46,051 bases of DNA. Origin: an uncultured Christensenellaceae bacterium. Lineage in GTDB: Bacteria; Bacillota; Clostridia; Christensenellales; Borkfalkiaceae. The notes under the pieces are model-generated. The model was not told the DNA's origin. It ran no database searches and was given only the letters and a program-made list of their open reading frames with translations. The translations under genes were made by a program, and so were the position numbers. This document shows positions 25,111 through 32,890 of this stretch, piece by piece (positions within the stretch are counted from its first letter, which is position 1; each line of letters opens with the position of its first letter). The stretch is taken from positions 1 to 46,051 of the forward strand of contig CAJUOI010000017.1 in the NCBI GenBank assembly GCA_910588615.1. The letters run 5' to 3'.

Positions 25111-25758
25111 TTATGCGTTCGAGAGAATTTTTTCCAGCTCTTCGAACGAACGGGCAAACCGCGTTGCGCCCGCCTCACGCAGCTCCTCTTCGCTGCGGTA
25201 TCCCCACAGCGTAGATACCCCGAACATGCCCGCATTGATCGCCGTTCTCGCATCCGTCTCGCCGTCGCCGACGAAAGCGCACTCTCCCACGGGCACGCGC
25301 ATGGTAAGCGCGGCGTATAAAGCAAGCGAAGGGTCCGGCTTGCACGGAAACGCGCCGCTGTGTCCGCTATAAAAGGAAAGCGGAACATCCCCAAAAAACT
25401 TTTTGATACAGCCCTCGGTTGCATCCTGCGGTTTGTTGGTAACGATCGCTATTTTCACGCCTCTGTCGAGATAGCGCTTTAAAGCCTCTTTTTCCCCGTC
25501 GAACAGGCGGGTGCAGGAATTGTCGTTTTCGGCGTACAGCTTGGAGAACTCGGCGAACACCTCGTCGAAGTATTCGGCGTTCTCGGGAAGCGCGCGCTGT
25601 ACGAGCGCCTCCGCGCCGTCGCCGATACACCGTTTCGTCCGCTCCCCGTCGATCGCGGGATAGCCGTATTTTGCAAGCGCCGTGTTTAAGTGGCGGCGTA
25701 TGTCGGGCAACGTATCGAGCAGCGTTCCGTCCAAATCAAATAGTATCGCTTTTATCAT
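25111..25758 (-). CDS. HAD hydrolase, phosphoglycolate phosphatase-like
   Basis: Cytoplasmic phosphatase of the HAD superfamily, 215 aa. Motif I is FDLDGTLLDT at residues 7-16, motif II VTNKP with Thr near 106, motif III KPDPS (Lys), and motif IV FVGDGETDARTA. An alpha-helical C1 cap lies between motifs I and II. This architecture fits the Gph/PpaX group, but the substrate (phosphoglycolate, pyrophosphate or a nucleotide) cannot be told from sequence. It follows argS by 15 bp with AAAGGAG before the ATG, so the two are probably co-transcribed. Confidence 0.9.
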   Translation of the reverse strand: MIKAILFDLDGTLLDTLPDIRRHLNTALAKYGYPAIDGERTKRCIGDGAEALVQRALPENAEYFDEVFAEFSKLYAENDNSCTRLFDGEKEALKRYLDRGVKIAIVTNKPQDATEGCIKKFFGDVPLSFYSGHSGAFPCKPDPSLALYAALTMRVPVGECAFVGDGETDARTAINAGMFGVSTLWGYRSEEELREAGATRFARSFEELEKILSNA

Positions 25759-25773
25759 ATGACTCCTTTCGCT

Positions 25774-27465
25774 TTACATCTTTTCGGGAACGCCGATCCC
25801 GAGCAAAGCCAGCGCGTTGGTGAGCGCGGTCAGAGCGGCTTTCGTCAGGTTCAGACGGAACGCTCTTTCCCGCTCCTCCGCCTTCAACACGGGGCACTCG
25901 AAATAGAATTTATTAAACTTCTGCGCCGTATCCACGCAGAAACGCGCAACGTAGCAGGGCTCGTAATTTTCCGCTGCCGAACGCACCGCATCGGGAAAGC
26001 TTTCAATCGCCTTCAACAGCTCGAACTCCTGCGCGTTGGGCTCGTAGCATTCGTCTGTCTCGGCAAGCGGCTTCGTCTCCTCGCTCGCCCTGGCAATAAC
26101 GGACGCGGCTCGGGCGCAGGTATACTGAACGTATACGCTCGTCTCGCCGTCGAAATTCAACGCCTTGTCGTAGGAGAACACGATATCCTTGATTTTATTG
26201 TTATACAGCGCGCCGAACACTACCGCCCCGACGCCCACTTTTTCGGCGACGTCCTCTTTATTTTCAAGGGAAGGATTCTTTTCGTTGATGACTGCGTACG
26301 CCTTTTCGACGCTCTTTTTTATAACCTCTTCCAGCCAGACGACCTTGCCGTTTCGCGTAGACATCGCGCCGTCCTCAAGCGACACCATGCCGTAGGCAAC
26401 GTGAACGAGATCCTTCGCCCAATCCTTGCCCATAAGCTCCAACACCTTGAACACTTGCTTGAAGTGCAGGTTCTGCTGATATGCGACCACGTACAGACAC
26501 TTATCAAAATCGTAAGTATTCTTGCGGTAAACGGCAGCCGCCAAATCGCGCGTCGCATAGAGCGACGCGCCGTCCGAACGCAGGATCAGGCAGGGCGGCA
26601 TTCCGTACGCTTCGAGATCGACGACCTTAGCCCCTTCGCTCTCCTTCAACAGCCCCTTTGCGTTCAATTCATCCACCACGGGCTGCATTTTATCGGTATA
26701 AAACCGCTCGCCCGCGTAGCTGTCGAATTTAATATTCAGCCGCTCGTAAATTTTCTCCACATAGGCGAGCGTCAAGGACTTGAACCACTCGAAAAGGTCG
26801 TTCGCCTCCCTGTCCCCGCTCTCGATCAGGCGGAAATACTCGCGCGCTTCCGCCTCCATTTCCTCCGTGGCTTCCCTGTTGAAGCGAACGTATAAATCGT
26901 TTACGGCGTGGATTCCGCCCTTCTCCACCTCTTCGCGGTTTCCCCAATGCTTATACGCGCAGATAAGCTTACCGAACTGCGTGCCGTAGTCTCCGAGATG
27001 GTTGATGCCCACCGCTTTATACCCGAGAAAGTTGAAAATGCGGTACAGCGCGCCGCCCAGAACGGTGGTGGACAGATGCCCGATATGAAAAGGCTTTGCG
27101 ATGTTCACCGACGAATAGTCGATGCAGACCGTCTTGCCCGCGCCGAGGTCGGACGAGCCGTACCTCTCCTTTTGCGCGCGCACGCTTTCCAGCGTCTCGC
27201 GCGCAAACGACTTTTTGTCGATTTTGAAATTGAGATAACCGTTGACCGCCGCAACCTCGGCAACCGCGCCGCCGACGGGAAACTTCTCTTTCAGCTCCTC
27301 CGCAATCGCGGCGGGACTCTTGTGCATCACCTTTGCAAGACGGAAACAGGGCAGAGCAAAGTCGCCCAGCGAGGTGTCGGGCGGCACCGCGATCTGTCCC
27401 GCGATTTCTTCCGCGCCCAAACCTTCGATCGTCAACCGATCCGCAATGTATTTTTTGTAATCCAT
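25774..27465 (-). CDS. argS: Arginyl-tRNA synthetase
   Basis: Class I aminoacyl-tRNA synthetase charging tRNA-Arg. The N-terminal Arg-tRNA synthetase domain covers about residues 1-80. The catalytic domain has the HIGH motif in KPFHIGHLSTTV and a KMSK-like AMSTRNGKVVWLEE. The C-terminal anticodon-binding DALR domain ends ALTNALALLGI. Length is 563 aa, normal. GGGAG precedes the ATG at 27465. It is divergent from ychF and leads the two-gene argS-phosphatase unit. Confidence 0.97.
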   Translation of the reverse strand: MDYKKYIADRLTIEGLGAEEIAGQIAVPPDTSLGDFALPCFRLAKVMHKSPAAIAEELKEKFPVGGAVAEVAAVNGYLNFKIDKKSFARETLESVRAQKERYGSSDLGAGKTVCIDYSSVNIAKPFHIGHLSTTVLGGALYRIFNFLGYKAVGINHLGDYGTQFGKLICAYKHWGNREEVEKGGIHAVNDLYVRFNREATEEMEAEAREYFRLIESGDREANDLFEWFKSLTLAYVEKIYERLNIKFDSYAGERFYTDKMQPVVDELNAKGLLKESEGAKVVDLEAYGMPPCLILRSDGASLYATRDLAAAVYRKNTYDFDKCLYVVAYQQNLHFKQVFKVLELMGKDWAKDLVHVAYGMVSLEDGAMSTRNGKVVWLEEVIKKSVEKAYAVINEKNPSLENKEDVAEKVGVGAVVFGALYNNKIKDIVFSYDKALNFDGETSVYVQYTCARAASVIARASEETKPLAETDECYEPNAQEFELLKAIESFPDAVRSAAENYEPCYVARFCVDTAQKFNKFYFECPVLKAEERERAFRLNLTKAALTALTNALALLGIGVPEKM

Positions 27466-27493
27466 AAATTGCTCCCAACGTTTTTCGGAAATT

Positions 27494-27522
27494 ATTCTAA
27501 CACATTTTTCCTTTTACGGCAA
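27494..27522 (-). promoter_or_regulatory. SigA-like promoter of argS
   Basis: TTGCCG (27517-27522), a 17-bp spacer, TAGAAT (27494-27499). Back to back with the ychF promoter. No T-box was recognised in the short leader. Confidence 0.65.
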
Positions 27523-27531
27523 GCGAAAGAC

Positions 27532-27560
27532 TTGCTCTATCGCTTAAATTATTATATAAT
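27532..27560 (+). promoter_or_regulatory. SigA promoter of ychF
   Basis: TTGCTC (27532-27537), a 17-bp spacer, a perfect TATAAT (27555-27560). The leader is about 20 nt and contains CAGGAG. Confidence 0.75.
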
Positions 27561-27587
27561 ATCGTTAGTTTAATTCAGGAGCAAGAT

Positions 27588-28682
27588 ATGAAACTCGGTG
27601 TCGTAGGTCTGCCCAACGTCGGCAAATCCACTCTCTTCAATGCAATTACGCACGCAGGCGCGGAAGCGGCAAACTACCCCTTCTGCACCATCGAGCCCAA
27701 CGTGGGCGTCGTGGCGGTGCCCGACGAACGGCTGGACAAACTCGCAGCCCTATATAACAGCAAAAAGGTTACGCCCGCCGTCATCGAATTCGTCGACATC
27801 GCGGGGCTCGTAAAGGGCGCAAGCCGCGGCGAAGGATTGGGTAATAAATTCCTTTCCCATATCCGCGAGGTGGACGCCATCGTACACGTGGTGCGCTGCT
27901 TCGAGGACGAAAACGTAACCCACGTCGAAAATTCCGTCGATCCCGTGCGCGACATCGAAACGATCAATCTCGAGCTTATTCTTTCGGATATCGAAGCGGT
28001 GGAAAAACGCATGGACCGCATGAAGAGCGCGGCGCGCGGCGACAAGACCGCCGCGGCGGAATACGCGTTTTTACAGAAGCTGCACGAACATTTACAGACG
28101 GAACGCCCCGCTTATTCTCTTTCCGTTACCGAAGAGGAAAAAGCGATGCTCGACAACGCGTTCCTGCTCTCGTCCAAGCCTGTCATCTACTGCGCGAACG
28201 TTTCGGAAGCGGACATGGGTAAGGACGAGAACGAAATCCCCCTCGTCGTCAAAGTAAAGGAATACGCCCGGGCGCACGGCGCGGGCGTAGTTGCCATTTC
28301 CGCCAAAACGGAAGAAGAGCTTTCGCAGATGGAAGGCGAGGACAGAGCGCTGTTCCTCGAAGAATTCGGACTGAAAGAAAGCGGACTTGACAAGCTCGTC
28401 AAAGCGTCTTACGCCCTTCTCGGCTTGATTTCCTACCTCACCGCGGGCGAAAAGGAAACGCGCGCCTGGACGATCGTCAAGGGCACGAAAGCACCGCAAG
28501 CGGCGGGAAAAATCCACACGGATTTCGAAAAAGGATTTATCCGCGCCGAAGTCGTGGAATGGCAGACGCTATTGGAATTCGGCGGCTTGACGGGCGCGCG
28601 AGAAAAGGGAAAGGTCCGCTCCGAAGGCAAGGACTACGTAATGAAAGACGGCGACGTCGTCTTATTCCGATTCAACGTGTAA
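27588..28682 (+). CDS. ychF: Redox-regulated ATPase YchF (OBG-type GTPase family)
   Basis: Universally conserved P-loop NTPase that prefers ATP and associates with ribosomes. G1 motif GLPNVGKST lies at residues 6-14, then the switch and FVDIAGLVKGAS. YCANVSEAD replaces the NKxD-type base motif. A coiled-coil hairpin spans about 125-170. The C-terminal TGS domain has TAGEKETRAWTIVKGTKAPQAAGKIHTDFEKGFIRAEV. 364 aa. CAGGAG lies 9 bases before the ATG. Confidence 0.97.
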   Translation: MKLGVVGLPNVGKSTLFNAITHAGAEAANYPFCTIEPNVGVVAVPDERLDKLAALYNSKKVTPAVIEFVDIAGLVKGASRGEGLGNKFLSHIREVDAIVHVVRCFEDENVTHVENSVDPVRDIETINLELILSDIEAVEKRMDRMKSAARGDKTAAAEYAFLQKLHEHLQTERPAYSLSVTEEEKAMLDNAFLLSSKPVIYCANVSEADMGKDENEIPLVVKVKEYARAHGAGVVAISAKTEEELSQMEGEDRALFLEEFGLKESGLDKLVKASYALLGLISYLTAGEKETRAWTIVKGTKAPQAAGKIHTDFEKGFIRAEVVEWQTLLEFGGLTGAREKGKVRSEGKDYVMKDGDVVLFRFNV

Positions 28683-28803
28683 AGATTCGTATAGAGGATG
28701 TCGCCGGAGTTATGAAATCCCGAGTTCGGGAATCGAATACGTTAACATAAATTTATTCCGGACAACTTTAACCGTTCCGCAGGGTGAGTTTGGGCGGGAG
28801 AAC

Positions 28804-28841
28804 AGAAAAAGGCAACGAGCGTAAACTCATTGCCTTTTTTC
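28804..28841. terminator. Bidirectional terminator between ychF and tRNA-Pro
   Basis: A stem of AAAAAGGCAACGAG with CTCATTGCCTTTTTT (one wobble) is flanked by A-runs and T-runs on both sides, so it can end ychF transcripts on the plus strand and tRNA transcripts on the minus strand. Confidence 0.85.
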
Positions 28842-28919
28842 TTATTGGTATGCGACGAAGCCCGCGACGCCGTTCACGAAAACAGATTCCGCTTTTCGGC
28901 GTTCCAACTCTTTCGCATT

Positions 28920-28996
28920 TGGTTGAGGTGACGGGACTTGAACCCACGACCTCTTGGTCCCTAACCAAGCGCGCTACCAAACTGCGCTACACCTCA
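28920..28996 (-). tRNA. tRNA-Pro (anticodon AGG)
   Basis: 77 nt including an encoded CCA. Acceptor stem TGAGGTG/CACCTCA, D-arm GCGC with TTTGGTA loop, anticodon stem CTTGG/CCAAG enclosing the loop TTAGGGA, T-loop TTCAAGT. Body and variable region match bacterial tRNA-Pro. The anticodon, read from 28960-28962, is AGG rather than the usual TGG or GGG. A34 would need deamination to inosine to read CCC and CCA as well as CCU. Confidence 0.92.
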
Positions 28997-29060
28997 ATAA
29001 CCAAATCGCACACTGCACTCAACCGTTCCGCCAACACCGATGTGAATGAAAGCATATCTT

Positions 29061-29088
29061 ATTATATCGAAAATAAAAATTGTGTCAA
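29061..29088 (-). promoter_or_regulatory. SigA promoter of tRNA-Pro
   Basis: Perfect TTGACA (29083-29088) and TATAAT (29061-29066) with a 16-bp spacer, about 60 bp before the tRNA 5' end. Confidence 0.85.
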
Positions 29089-29255
29089 GTAATTTTCCGC
29101 ACGAATTGCAAATTTTTTGGCAAACGAAAAAATTGCATCCCTTACGAGCGCAATTTTACGGTCTTGGCTCCACAAGAGGGATATTTACTTTATATAGCAG
29201 TTTCAATAAGAGATAAACGTGGTACATAAGAATAAATACAATTTGGAGAAAATAA

Positions 29256-29645
29256 ATGAAAGCAGGCGAAAAATTTGACGTAAGTACGCACTCCGAATTA
29301 CTGAACGGAATCCTCGGTACCGATTACAAGGGCTATCAATACGGTATCCGCAAAGTTTCGGACGACAGTTATATCTGGATGGTTTCGCTTGACGGAGTCA
29401 AGAGATACGGCTGGGTTCATACCTTTCTCGGCGATACCGTTACCGAGGACTACGTAGACGGAGAGCCCTATCCGAAAAACGTCAGCACGGGACTCAATTA
29501 CAAGAAAAGGCTTGTATTCGATAAGGTGAGAAAAAACGGAAAAATCTTATATTTCGTATTCCGCGGCGTGTACGAATTGACGAACAAAGGCACTTACACC
29601 CACAGAATTCTCGAAAAAGTTTCCGACGAAACGGACTTGATTTAA
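29256..29645 (+). CDS. Hypothetical protein
   Basis: Soluble 129-aa protein of unknown function with no signal peptide or membrane segment. It is rich in aromatic residues and mixed charge, and predicted mostly beta: YKGYQYGIRKVSDDSYIWMV, GWVHTFLGD, then LVFDKVRKNGKILYFVFRGVYEL, a strand-turn-strand segment. GGAG lies 8 bases before the ATG, codon use matches neighbours, and a strong palindrome follows the stop, so the gene looks real. It stands alone between tRNA-Pro and rnpB. A nucleic-acid-binding role is only a guess from the basic central segment. Confidence 0.75.
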   Translation: MKAGEKFDVSTHSELLNGILGTDYKGYQYGIRKVSDDSYIWMVSLDGVKRYGWVHTFLGDTVTEDYVDGEPYPKNVSTGLNYKKRLVFDKVRKNGKILYFVFRGVYELTNKGTYTHRILEKVSDETDLI

Positions 29646-29962
29646 ACGATTTGTTAATATCCGCCCCGCACGCTTAGCGTGCGGGGCGGAAGCGTTTCAT
29701 TCAATGCCCGAAACGCCTTTTCCGTTTCGTCCGTTCTTGGGACGGCAGGCTCCGCTTCTCGGAATTTACGTCGATGGCGTACCGCCGTAGTCCATTCTGC
29801 CCGCGCCGCAAAAAATATACGGACTTTGCCGTCGTTCAATCCCCGTAAGTCGGGTCTTATCGAGGGCGCGGCGCGAAGTACTCCGTCTTTTTTGGAGATA
29901 CCCCTCTTTCTATTTTAAAAAAATGCCCTGCATTCGACGGAATGCGGGCACGTCATTTTCCG
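29646..29962. other. Gene-free GC-rich stretch with large palindrome
   Basis: It opens with a 13-bp perfect palindromic stem, CCGCCCCGCACGC/GCGTGCGGGGCGG (29662-29690), without a T-run; this could end the upstream gene. The next 220 bp has several short GC-rich hairpins. Frames of 61 and 79 codons are open on both strands, but neither has a ribosome binding site. It ends in the rnpB terminator. Confidence 0.5.
29917..29951 (-). terminator. Terminator of rnpB
   Basis: On the minus strand TGCCCGCATTC pairs with GAATGCAGGGCA around a 4-nt loop and runs into seven Ts (29917-29923). Confidence 0.88.
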
Positions 29963-30329
<367 letters not shown>

Positions 30330-30334
30330 CAATA

Positions 30335-30340
30335 ATTATA
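30335..30340 (-). promoter_or_regulatory. -10 box of rnpB
   Basis: TATAAT on the minus strand about 7 bp before the predicted 5' end of rnpB. The -35 region (around CAAGCT) is poor. Confidence 0.6.
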
Positions 30341-30361
30341 ACACAAATTTTAAAAAAAAGC

Positions 30362-30391
30362 TTGAAATTTATATGCGAAATATGATAAAAT
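30362..30391 (+). promoter_or_regulatory. SigA promoter of pyk
   Basis: TTGAAA (30362-30367), an 18-bp spacer, TAAAAT (30386-30391). Divergent from rnpB. Confidence 0.7.
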
Positions 30392-30421
30392 ATAGGAAAT
30401 TCAATCGTAAAGGGACTTTTT

Positions 30422-31834
30422 ATGAAAAAGACAAAAATCGTATGCACGCTCGGACCCGCTTCCGAAACGGAAGAAATCATCTCCGCTATGGCGGACGCAG
30501 GCATGAACGTTGCCCGCATCAACTTTTCGCACGGCACGCACGAAGACCATGCACAAAAAATCGAAACGGTAAAACGCGTGCGCGAATCCAAAAATATTCC
30601 CCTGCCCATCATGCTCGACACGAAGGGACCCGAATTCAGGATCGGCATATTTAAAGACGGAAAGATCGCGCTGCGCGACGGCGACGACTTCACTTTCACT
30701 TCCGAGGACGTCGAGGGCGATCAGACGAAGGTTTCCGTTTCCTACAAAAAAATCTGTTCGACAATGAATCCGGGCGATAAAATTTTACTCAACAACGGGT
30801 TAATGGTGTTTGAGGTCGTCTCCGTAAAAAAGCCGTGCGTCAACTGCAAGGTCGTCATCGGAGGCGAGCTTTCCAGCAGGAAAAGCATGTTCTTCCCCGA
30901 AAAGCAGCTCGACCTCGTGTACCTCTCCGAACAGGACAAAAAAGATCTCCTCTTCGGCATTCGGCACGGCGTGGACTTTGTAGCGTGCTCCTTCGTATCC
31001 AAGGCGCAGGATATTCTCGATGTCAGAAAATTTTTGCATGACAACGGATCGGACGACATCGACCTGATCGCAAAAATCGAAAACCGCGCGGGCGTGAACA
31101 ATCTCGACGAAATTTTAAACGTCTCCGACGGGATCATGATAGGACGCGGCGACATGGGCGTGGAAATCCCCTACGAGGAACTGCCCGACATTCAAAAGAC
31201 GATCATCAACGCCTGCCGTATCGCAGGCAAGCGCTGCATTACGGCAACGGAAATGCTGGAATCCATGATAAAGAACCCCCGCCCCACGCGTGCGGAAATT
31301 TCGGACGTTGCGAACGCCGTATACGACGGGTCGAGCGCAATTATGCTCTCGGGCGAAACGGCGGCGGGCGCATACCCCGTACAGTCTGTTGCGGCAATGG
31401 CGCGCATAGCGCGGCAAGCGGAAACGAAATCGCAGTTCATTCAGGCGGTGGACGAGGAAGAATATCTGATCCGCGGACTGTCGGACGCACTTTCCCATTC
31501 CGCATGTCTGTTGGCGCGCGACGTCAAAGCGAAGGCCATCGTCGTATGCACGCGCACGGGCGGTACGGCAAAAATGGTTTCCCGCTTCCGCCCTATGATC
31601 GATATTATCGGCATGACCACCGATCCCCGTTCCTATCAAAAGCTTGCACTGAGCTGGGGCGTAGTGCCCGTGCTGAGCGAGGAATTCAACTCGGTTGACG
31701 TTCTCTTCCATTTTGCGAAGTGCGCAGCGCGCGATTCGGGACTTGTGCAAAAGGGCGACACGATCGTGATTACGGGCGGCACCCCCAACGGCAAGAGCGG
31801 TAATTCCAACCTTATCAACATCGAAACGGTGTAA
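30422..31834 (+). CDS. pyk: Pyruvate kinase
   Basis: Last glycolytic step: phosphoenolpyruvate + ADP to pyruvate + ATP. KTKIVCTLGPASE opens the (beta/alpha)8 domain, then NFSHGTH and MLDTKGPEFRIG before the B domain (about 70-165). IAKIENRAGVNNLDEIL holds the catalytic Lys and metal Glu. MIGRGDMGVEIPYEELP and TEMLESMIKNPRPTRAEISDVANAVYDG complete the active site, and the C-terminal regulatory domain follows. 470 aa, the short form without the extra PEP-utiliser-like domain of Bacillus. AAAGGGA precedes the ATG. Confidence 0.97.
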   Translation: MKKTKIVCTLGPASETEEIISAMADAGMNVARINFSHGTHEDHAQKIETVKRVRESKNIPLPIMLDTKGPEFRIGIFKDGKIALRDGDDFTFTSEDVEGDQTKVSVSYKKICSTMNPGDKILLNNGLMVFEVVSVKKPCVNCKVVIGGELSSRKSMFFPEKQLDLVYLSEQDKKDLLFGIRHGVDFVACSFVSKAQDILDVRKFLHDNGSDDIDLIAKIENRAGVNNLDEILNVSDGIMIGRGDMGVEIPYEELPDIQKTIINACRIAGKRCITATEMLESMIKNPRPTRAEISDVANAVYDGSSAIMLSGETAAGAYPVQSVAAMARIARQAETKSQFIQAVDEEEYLIRGLSDALSHSACLLARDVKAKAIVVCTRTGGTAKMVSRFRPMIDIIGMTTDPRSYQKLALSWGVVPVLSEEFNSVDVLFHFAKCAARDSGLVQKGDTIVITGGTPNGKSGNSNLINIETV

Positions 31835-31844
31835 ACTGCGTTGC

Positions 31845-31878
31845 AACCGCCGCCCTTCACGGGCGGCGGTTTTCTTTT
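31845..31878 (+). terminator. Terminator of pyk
   Basis: AACCGCCGCCC (31845-31855) pairs with GGGCGGCGG (31861-31869), followed by TTTTCTTTT. Confidence 0.88.
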
Positions 31879-32029
31879 GCCCCCCCCTTTCGTCTGAAAA
31901 CGACAAGAGAGAACTCCCACGAAAGCGTGTATTTTATAGGGAATTCGGAAAAAAAGAAATTTAATATGAATGCAACGATTTAGGGAAAGTCAAAGAATAC
32001 GGGATTTGGTTATTCCATATCCTGTTTTT

Positions 32030-32251
32030 CTACGATATAATGTCTTGTAAGCGTTTCAAAAAGATTTCTGCACACTTGGGAAACACTTGATATTTCTTCC
32101 ACGCAATATCAAGGTGGGATATTAGTTCGGGGTAGAGCGGTCTGAAACATAAAGAAGAATTGCCCGACGTGTTGATCAATCTGTCTAAACTTACAGCATA
32201 GCCGATCCCTTGCTCAACGAGAATGGACGCATTCCGATTTTTTATCTCAAT
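32030..32251 (-). pseudogene. LysR-type regulator, C-terminal remnant
   Basis: About 74 codons on the minus strand translate to the end of a LysR effector-binding domain: ASILVEQGIGYAVSLDRLI, then NTSGNSSLCFRPLYPELI, AWKKYQVFPKCAEIFLKRL and a TAG stop. This matches the usual pattern of such regulators, where the effector domain ends with a helix after FRPL. An in-frame stop (32252-32254) and loss of recognisable sequence upstream mean the DNA-binding domain and most of the effector domain are gone. No start codon or ribosome binding site. A decayed gene fragment. Confidence 0.7.
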
Positions 32252-32273
32252 TTATTCAAAAAGTCCTGATTTT

Positions 32274-32306
32274 GAACGGAGTTTTCGACCCCGTTCTTAT
32301 TTTTTC
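32274..32306 (+). terminator. Hairpin-T-tract in front of the ArsR gene
   Basis: GAACGG (32274-32279) and CCGTTC (32291-32296) flank a loop containing TTCG and are followed by TTATTTTTT. With no intact plus-strand gene upstream, it may protect the ArsR promoter from pyk read-through. Confidence 0.65.
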
Positions 32307-32319
32307 GTCAAAAAAAACC

Positions 32320-32348
32320 CGTATGCGCAACGCCGCATACGTTATAAT
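32320..32348 (+). promoter_or_regulatory. Promoter and palindromic operator of the ArsR-type gene
   Basis: A perfect TATAAT (32343-32348) is preceded by the perfect palindrome CGTATGCG-(6)-CGCATACG (32320-32341), which occupies the -35/spacer region. No normal -35 box is seen. The placement suits autorepression by the dimeric regulator encoded next. Confidence 0.6.
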
Positions 32349-32379
32349 ATCATTGATTTTTTCATCGAGGTAACCGACT

Positions 32380-32718
32380 ATGGCAGACACCCTACTTTTA
32401 GACAGACGCACGCAGGATATGGTGGAAAGCTACGTTCCCGAAGGGGATACGCTGCTTTCGCTCGTACGCTTCTTTTCGGTATTTTCGGACAATACGCGGC
32501 TGCGCATTTTATCCGCGCTTGCCATTTCCGAAATGTGCGTAACCGACATTTCGCGCGTGTTGGGAATTAACCAGACAACGGTATCGCACCAACTGCGTTC
32601 TTTAAAAGACGCGGGGCTTGTTTCCTGCGACCGCCACGGAAAAGTCATTTTTTATTCCTTAAAAAGTGAAATCGTAAACGACGTGCTGTTAAAGGGCGTT
32701 GAATTTTTAGGGTATTGA
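32380..32718 (+). CDS. ArsR/SmtB family transcriptional regulator
   Basis: Winged-helix dimeric regulator of 112 aa. The core FSDNTRLRILSALAISEMCVTDIS and the recognition region LGINQTTVSHQLRSLKDAGLV are typical, followed by the wing CDRHGKVIFYSLK. Only one Cys (53) is at the position of the classical CxC metal site, so arsenic-type sensing by three Cys is not supported. It may be a redox or different metal sensor. GAGGT precedes the ATG. No plus-strand target gene follows; it is convergent with csoR-copA. Confidence 0.88.
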   Translation: MADTLLLDRRTQDMVESYVPEGDTLLSLVRFFSVFSDNTRLRILSALAISEMCVTDISRVLGINQTTVSHQLRSLKDAGLVSCDRHGKVIFYSLKSEIVNDVLLKGVEFLGY

Positions 32719-32727
32719 TTTTACCCT

Positions 32728-32814
32728 GTCATTCCGAGGCGCAACCGAGGAATCTTTTTGCGCTTTGCGCAAAACTTTAAGATTCTTGCTCCACTTCGTT
32801 CCGCTTAGAATGAC
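32728..32814. repeat. Palindromic intergenic repeat (TGTCATTC...GAATGAC type)
   Basis: About 87 bp bounded by GTCATTC and GAATGAC inverted ends. Inside are a second inverted pair (GAGGAATCTT with AAGATTCTTGCTC) and a central TTTTGCGC-TTT-GCGCAAAA hairpin (32756-32774). This pattern is like the widely scattered bacterial palindromic repeats that start TGTCATTC and contain GAATCT. It fills the gap between two convergent genes. Confidence 0.7.
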
Positions 32815-32840
32815 GAGAGGCACTGCCCGCCCCCCCCCAA

Positions 32841-32880
32841 CAAGAATGCGCCTCCCCTCAAACAGGAAGGCGCATTCTTT
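32841..32880. terminator. Hairpin at the copA 3' end
   Basis: AAGAATGCGCCT (32842-32853) pairs with AGGCGCATTCTT (32868-32879), a 12-bp stem. Flanking T-runs are short on both strands, so efficiency is uncertain. It lies 12 bp from the copA stop. Confidence 0.55.
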
Positions 32881-32890
32881 ACAACGCAGC

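Larger units (their letters stand above)
31835..32379. other. Intergenic region pyk to ArsR regulator
   Basis: It contains the pyk terminator, a LysR C-terminal remnant, a further terminator and the ArsR promoter with palindrome, all listed separately. The part 31880-32029 is A/T-rich and I see nothing in it. No intact gene. Confidence 0.6.

Noticed and set aside
27466..27587. T-box riboswitch before argS
   Set aside because: The leader is too short and lacks the T-box sequence and specifier stem.
29679..29918. 79-codon plus-strand and 61-codon minus-strand frames before rnpB
   Set aside because: Neither has a ribosome binding site or motif; both look like by-products of GC-rich sequence.
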